Source of the DNA: Carya illinoinensis
Taxonomy: Eukaryota; Streptophyta; Magnoliopsida; Fagales; Juglandaceae
DNA length: 64,000 nucleotides
Reading direction: 5' to 3'
Assembly: GCF_018687715.1 (NCBI RefSeq)
Contig: NC_056762.1
Span: 23,481,364-23,545,363 of the forward strand
Below the pieces are notes generated by a model. The model did no database searches. It worked only from the letters and a program-made list of their open reading frames with translations, and was not told the DNA's origin. The translations under genes were made by a program, and so were the position numbers. Shown in pieces: positions 59,645 to 64,000 of the stretch; within the stretch, counting starts at the first letter, position 1, and every line of letters starts with the position of its first letter.

Positions 59645-60101
59645 TAACTTTACAAAAAAGGCTCACAAGGGGGTGCAATCGGGACCTTAATAGAACCCTT
59701 AACCAATGCAGCAAAATAGTTGGGCATATAGTTCAAAATAAAATTTTGAAACATAGGCCAAAGGATCAAATCAATAAAACTTCTCACAAGCTAGAGGAGA
59801 GATACCAGCTACAGCTGCAGTGGTGCCAATGGTAGTAGCCAAAAGAGGCAGAAGACAATATTGCTAGAGGAGGCTATAGACAAGGTATACTGGGACATTG
59901 TCCATAACAACAGCACTGCAAACTATAATCATTTCTCATATTAGGTATGGCCACATTGTCCACAAACTTCCACAAGTTCTTGAAGCCAAAAAAATAGAAA
60001 ACAAGAAATGAACATAGAGGAAAAAAGAAAAAGGAAATGAAAAATGAGGCCAAGAAATGCTTTATAGCTACTATGGCAGGGATAATTCCATAACCCAACA
60101 A
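59645..60101 (-). pseudogene. Unrecognised gene remnant
   Basis: Minus-strand frames give protein-like text with breaks: a hydrophobic segment (about 60,095-59,990), then FGFKNLWKFVDNVAIPN (59,985-59,935), a small-residue block LPLLATTIGTTAAVAGISPLA in another frame (about 59,850-59,790), and NYMPNYFAALVKGSIKVP (59,727-59,674). A membrane protein pseudogene or an exon with introns is possible. I do not recognise the family, and chance is not excluded. Confidence 0.25.
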
Positions 60102-60240
60102 TGCAAACTAATTGTTATTTTTACACTAGAGTCCCACAAAGTCTAGCGTAGAATATATGCTGACTTGCATACATATCAACTAGGGTGTACTTTTATATAT
60201 ACATATGCGTGCATATATAATGTGTGTGTGCTGAACCCTT

Positions 60241-60347
60241 TCTATATCATGTGACATAATTCATAGCAAAATTCAAAGCCATAATGCTGAACCCTTCTTT
60301 TGGCAAGACTTTTCCAAGGCCTAGCACCATCGGCTACAAGCAATTCC
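60241..60347 (-). pseudogene. ALKBH8-like (AlkB homologue) exon fragment
   Basis: On the minus strand, a TTTTTCAG acceptor at about 60,348 is followed by an open segment ELLVADGARPWKSLAKRRVQHYG then FEFCYE. The RRVQHYGYEF-type block is characteristic of the 2-oxoglutarate/iron oxygenase domain of plant ALKBH8-like proteins (tRNA wobble-uridine modification). Text after FCYE does not continue the family and reaches a stop within about 20 bases. No other exon of this gene is recognised in the window, so it is a fragment. Confidence 0.5.
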
Positions 60348-60778
60348 TGAAAAACAAAGAAATGTAACATAAAGGATATAGTGAAAGCCAAAAACTTTCA
60401 TGCAACATTTACTCATAATGGATACTGCGGCTTGACGATCTACTCATACATGAATGAACTCAATACTAGTATACCTATCAAAGGCTCTTGATAAATACAC
60501 AATGTTCTTATAACAATGATGAAAATCATGAATTTTCATAAGGGTGCATGACTCTACAGTCACTGTTGGAGGCTCTCACTAGTGCATTTCATATATATAC
60601 ATATATATATATATATATATTACTTTTTCTTCACATGCGTTTTTTAAAACACTTTTAAATATTTTTAAAATAATTCACAACTTCATTAAAAAATATTTCT
60701 TTAATCATTAAATAAAAAAAATTTAAAAAAAAAAAATCTCAGTGGGAAGACTAGCATTTTCCGTTTTAGATTATATGT
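60348..60778. other. AT-rich interval; TA microsatellite
   Basis: No gene seen. A (TA)n run with CATATA edges lies at 60,587-60,622 and several A-rich tracts follow (60,700-60,737). Confidence 0.6.
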
Positions 60779-60803
60779 TAAAGAATTAATCTTTTTTTTT
60801 TTT

Positions 60804-61540
60804 ATATATAAGAAAAGATGATTTTATTAATCAACTGAAAAACAATTATAGACAATTATTAAACCATAATGCTTGAGAAATTCAGTCTGAAATACAATCC
60901 CACCATAAACTAATACTATCCTCCATGTAAGCATTCCTAGCCAACTTGTGAGCTACCATATTATCCTCTATATACATGTGAAAAGTTACAAATACCAAAA
61001 CATACAAGATGATAAGGTTTTAACTTCCTGATACAATGAGCCAAGCATAGAATTACTCATGCTATCATCTTGTAAAGCTTTGAAATTCCCATTGTAGCAC
61101 ACTTAAAAGTACATACAATATCTAAATGGAGAGCAAAACCCAGAATCCAAAGGAAAGAGTTATAAGGACAATTATTTGTAACTTTACTCCTTATATTATT
61201 CATACTTGTGATCTCTGATCACTAACCCCAAAGTACAACATTAGGTTGGCCTATTATTTATATTGCAACATGACCAAGAACATTCTGCTGACAAAGCAAA
61301 CAATACAATACAATAAAATACACTAGTAACTAGAGAGAAACTAATAATCAATTACATAGTAACCCATGCAATGATCATACTTCTTTCCAATAAAACAGCA
61401 AAATATTATTAAAATTGAAAGAGATTTCTAATTAATTGAGACCTGAATGTTTGAGTCATAAACAACCCTAGATTTCCACAAAACAGGCAGATCATTTTTG
61501 GATTCCACCCAACCATTGCCACCCATTTGAAACCTTATTT
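60804..61540 (-). pseudogene. LINE 3' region with RNase H remnant
   Basis: Minus-strand text VFVTFHMYIEDNMVAHKLARNAYMEDSISLWWDC (in pieces of under 20 residues: VFVTFHMYIEDN, then MVAHKLARNAYMEDS) at 61,010-60,900 is the end of an RVT_3-type RNase H. The part between 61,010 and 61,540 is degenerate, and the RT domain that should precede it is missing. Confidence 0.5.
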
Positions 61541-62911
61541 TTATTGGACCACTTGGTACTTGATTAGACATCTCACATTCAGCCTTCTCTGAACATGGCC
61601 AAATCCATTACTATTCCAAGTCCCTAGTTGTTGACCACAATTTTGAATTAATACCTCAACTTCTGCCCTAGTCCGGTGACTAGAACATCCCTCCCACGCT
61701 GCTTTGATAATATTTTCACAGGCTTGTTCACGAAAAGGTTTTTTGGCTCTAGGATACTCACCCACCCCTTCACCCAGATTGGAGAATGATCAGAATAAGA
61801 GACTGTCTCATGATGAACTTTGAAATTAGGAAAGTAGGTCCACTAGCTAGCATTAGCCAAAAATCGATCCAGTCTTTCACTAATGCATTGGCTACCCTCT
61901 CTCCTATTACACCAAGTATAATAATTACCCAATAACCACAAGTCTCTCAAACCTCATTCATCTAGGAACTCATGAAAATCAGACAATTGCCTCTCAGGCC
62001 TAGGTTGTCCACCTTGCTTTTCATGATGAAAAAGTAACTCATTAAAATCTCCCATAACCAACCATGCCTCACCATGCACACGACTCAATGATCTAAGTAA
62101 ACTCCATGTACCATGTTGTAGGTGTGTTTCAGGAAAACCATACACAGCCATTAAAAACCATTGCCCCAGAACCAGATTCGCATCGTTAATAACAGCATCA
62201 ACATGATTAGAAGAGTAATTGATGATAGATAAATCAACATCACTATGCCATAACAAAGCAATTCCCCATTTTCTACCAATTGAACTAACAGTCAAACAAT
62301 TTTAAAATCCTAACTTATACTTACGGGTCTCAAATTCTTGAGTAGATAAACGCATCTCCTACAAGAACAAGACGTCGGCTCTTCCCTCTTGATTAGATCA
62401 CAGAGGGTCCGAATCAATGTTTTGAATATCGTACCGGATGTCGTACCGGTCAAGCCACTAAAACGAAATATTTTGGTACCGGTATCGTTTCGTGTACCAT
62501 TTTGGGATAGTCGATATATAAATAATTTATATATATAAATTATATTTCAAAATAATAGTCTATATATGAATAAATTATACATGAATACATATGTATATAT
62601 AAATTATAAATAGTCTGGTATAAATTGGGAGTCAAAAAATGAGATTACAATTTGAAAAAATGAAAAAAAAAAGATAAAAGCCAAAATACCGGCCGAAATC
62701 TAGGCCGGTATTTCAGCCGGTACTAAACAGATATCATACCTGTATTGGACCAGTGACTGGTACGGTACCAAAAACAATGGTCCGAATGCCCCGTGGGTTC
62801 CCAAGCCCACGGGAATTCTAGCTTAATAACTTCATGACTATCAACGGTGTTGGACCCTAGCCACCGCCGATTCCTCCGATTCATCCTGTGAAGTCGTATT
62901 CCTCTGGCCAT
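61541..62911 (-). pseudogene. LINE ORF2 endonuclease remnant, interrupted by a MITE
   Basis: EFPWAWEPTG (about 62,815) is a degenerate form of the LSWNCRGLGNP-like opening. After the MITE the frame 62,295-61,954 has WLVMGDFNELLFHHEKQGG (62,072-62,016), the catalytic region of L1 endonucleases. A further 74-codon piece (61,765-61,541) matches the segment after the endonuclease. RT is absent beyond this point. Confidence 0.7.
62415..62778. mobile_element. Mutator-like MITE
   Basis: 364 bp flanked by a perfect 9-bp duplication ggtccgaat (62,406-62,414 and 62,779-62,787), the Mutator-superfamily signature. Ends are imperfect inverted repeats containing TGTTTTGAATATCGTACCGG and, inverted, TGTTTTTGGTACCGTACC. 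The middle is AT-rich and non-coding. Confidence 0.85.
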
Positions 62912-62919
62912 GCAAAATC

Positions 62920-63728
62920 TAAATACGTTTTACATATGTTCCATCTTACCTTTAAAAATTGCCCCCTTTAGTTTCTTAGATTCCTCCTATAACTGATACG
63001 CAGAACTTGGTTCAGATAAAGAAAGAGAGGTCATCGTTTTATTTAAAAACGACATCCGATTCCATTTTTTGCTCGTGAGCCCATCAGGCTTGATTTTTGC
63101 TAGCCCATTATGAACTCCCTCCTTTATTATCACATCTAGGCCCAGAGACTTATTAGGCCCATCTACTTTCAAGTCGTGACCCAGAAGACTGGCACTAATA
63201 GGCGTTGTTTGAAATTCTTGACCGTTTTCAACATTCCCGAAATCCACATTCTCAATGAATTTTCTATTCCCTGCAACCTGAAAATCAGCAACCGTAGTCT
63301 CCCTACTTTCCTTGAAACTACCTTTCTGCATACCAGGCATATCCTCCTCATCCATTACAGTTTGAAAATTTGGTTGGCCAGCCTCATCACCTACCGCCAC
63401 CTACACCCCGCCTTCCGACGACTGTCATCCTTGCAACTCAGATGCCTGCAACCCACCTAAAACAACTGGAGCATGTAAAGATAGAGCTTTGTCTCTTTGT
63501 TTACCCACAGACCCTCGCTTACCATATCCACCAGTGTGAAATCATATACCATATGGGAAAGTAGTCTTCCATTCAGAATCAACAGAATGTTGAAAAACTT
63601 GAGCACTCCTTGTCACTATGCCCCAACTGACCACACCAGTAGCAAAAATTAGGTTCCGCAACCACTGTCTCACTTTCTTGTTCAATCAATGAGAGGCGTT
63701 GGTAAAGATCATTAAGAGAATCCTCCAT
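62920..63728 (-). pseudogene. LINE ORF1, DUF4283 region deleted
   Basis: The ATG at 63,728 opens MEDSLNDLYQRLSLIEQE, the same N-terminus type as the LINE at 11,052 (MGETLEALCQSLSLLEQE). Within about 30 codons it jumps to CYWCGQLGHSDKEC (about 63,645-63,604), a CCHC knuckle that normally lies after the DUF4283 domain. The tail continues as a 137-codon frame (63,400-62,987) with low similarity. Stops near 63,420 interrupt it. Confidence 0.65.
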
Positions 63729-63782
63729 GATCTCAAGGGGAAGGGAAAATAACTGCACTAAGGCATTGGTAAAGAACTAATC

Positions 63783-64000
63783 TTGATTGTACTTGCGTAG
63801 TATCTATTTTGAAACTATATTGAAATCTGAGATAGGTGATTCTACAATTAATTTTACATCAATTATTTTTGGCTTTGATTCCTCCAATATGGAAGTGCGT
63901 GCATTCGTATACGAGTTGGTCCAATCTTTTGAGTTATTTTCGGGTAGTTGGATGTTGGTCTCCCAGTAGGCATGCGCGGCATACAACCAAAATAGGGAAA
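63783..64000. other. Sequence flanking the LINE; no gene supported
   Basis: Both strands contain 60-codon open frames over the same bases, without recognised motifs. It is the continuation of the host or older-repeat DNA interrupted at 60,791. Confidence 0.4.

Larger units (their letters stand above)
60792..63769 (-). mobile_element. Internally deleted L1-type LINE
   Basis: A 13-bp duplication with one mismatch, taaagaa(t/c)taatc, lies at 60,779-60,791 and 63,770-63,782, and the poly(A) tail reads as poly-T at 60,792-60,803. Both ends are present, yet the element is only about 3.0 kb (2.6 kb without the MITE). ORF1 lacks the DUF4283 region, the endonuclease is present, RT is missing, and a C-terminal RNase H remnant (NMVAHKLARNAYMEDS, about 60,975-60,925) remains near the 3' end. 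Confidence 0.8.

Noticed and set aside
63787..63986. 60-codon frames on both strands at the right edge
   Set aside because: No motif, no conservation evidence and mutual overlap; left as unassigned flank.

Overview
The window is transposon-dense plant nuclear DNA, almost certainly from a flowering plant. Evidence: L1-type LINEs, Athila and chromovirus Ty3/gypsy elements, a Maximus/SIRE-like Copia, hAT and Mutator-like DNA elements, primer sites matching plant initiator tRNA-Met and tRNA-Asp, and old integrated Caulimoviridae DNA. I cannot name the species. I see no intact host gene, rRNA, tRNA gene or CRISPR array.

The backbone from 1 to about 58,470 is an endogenous pararetrovirus (EPRV) locus. 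Copy 1 (1-7018, plus strand) has movement, capsid, protease, RT and RNase H regions in one decayed polyprotein frame plus a second downstream ORF, a layout like florendoviruses. Its promoter and leader appear to continue at 9145-9710. A second, diverged lineage (copy 2) starts at a tRNA-Met primer site at 9796 and runs on the plus strand to about 43,420. It then recurs inverted on the minus strand (58,455 down to about 44,090, plus a short extra piece at 43,575-43,980).

Later insertions split this backbone, and most boundaries are dated by target-site duplications (TSDs). A full-length LINE (10,960-33,728) sits in the copy 2 movement gene. Inside the LINE are a solo gypsy LTR (14,278-16,682) and a complete Athila element (17,274-32,154, minus strand). 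A 2.07 kb hAT element (17,576-19,641) lies in one Athila LTR. A gag-only Copia (35,641-42,910, minus) sits in the copy 2 capsid region and itself holds a solo chromovirus LTR (40,650-42,723). The inverted copy 2 holds an Athila-type solo LTR (44,846-46,183) and a chromovirus with gag-pol (48,686-57,573). Another solo chromovirus LTR (7,019-9,144) splits the copy 1 intergenic region.

The right flank (58,470-64,000) has a TA-rich tract, a 42-bp near-perfect palindrome, two gene remnants (one like ALKBH8), and an internally deleted LINE (60,792-63,769, minus) carrying a Mutator-like MITE.

The most interesting signals are: (i) a T-rich, 97-nt GT...AG segment between gag and protease of the chromovirus whose removal fuses the frames exactly; (ii) two EPRV lineages in one locus, both copy 2 fragments ending at the primer site beside TA-rich DNA; (iii) a conserved hydrophobic plus coiled-coil frame at the head of the copy 2 genome; (iv) an Athila gag-pol frame broken only by seven TAG codons; (v) a coiled-coil ORF in Athila between repeated polypurine-type motifs; (vi) a possible gene-capturing hAT element.
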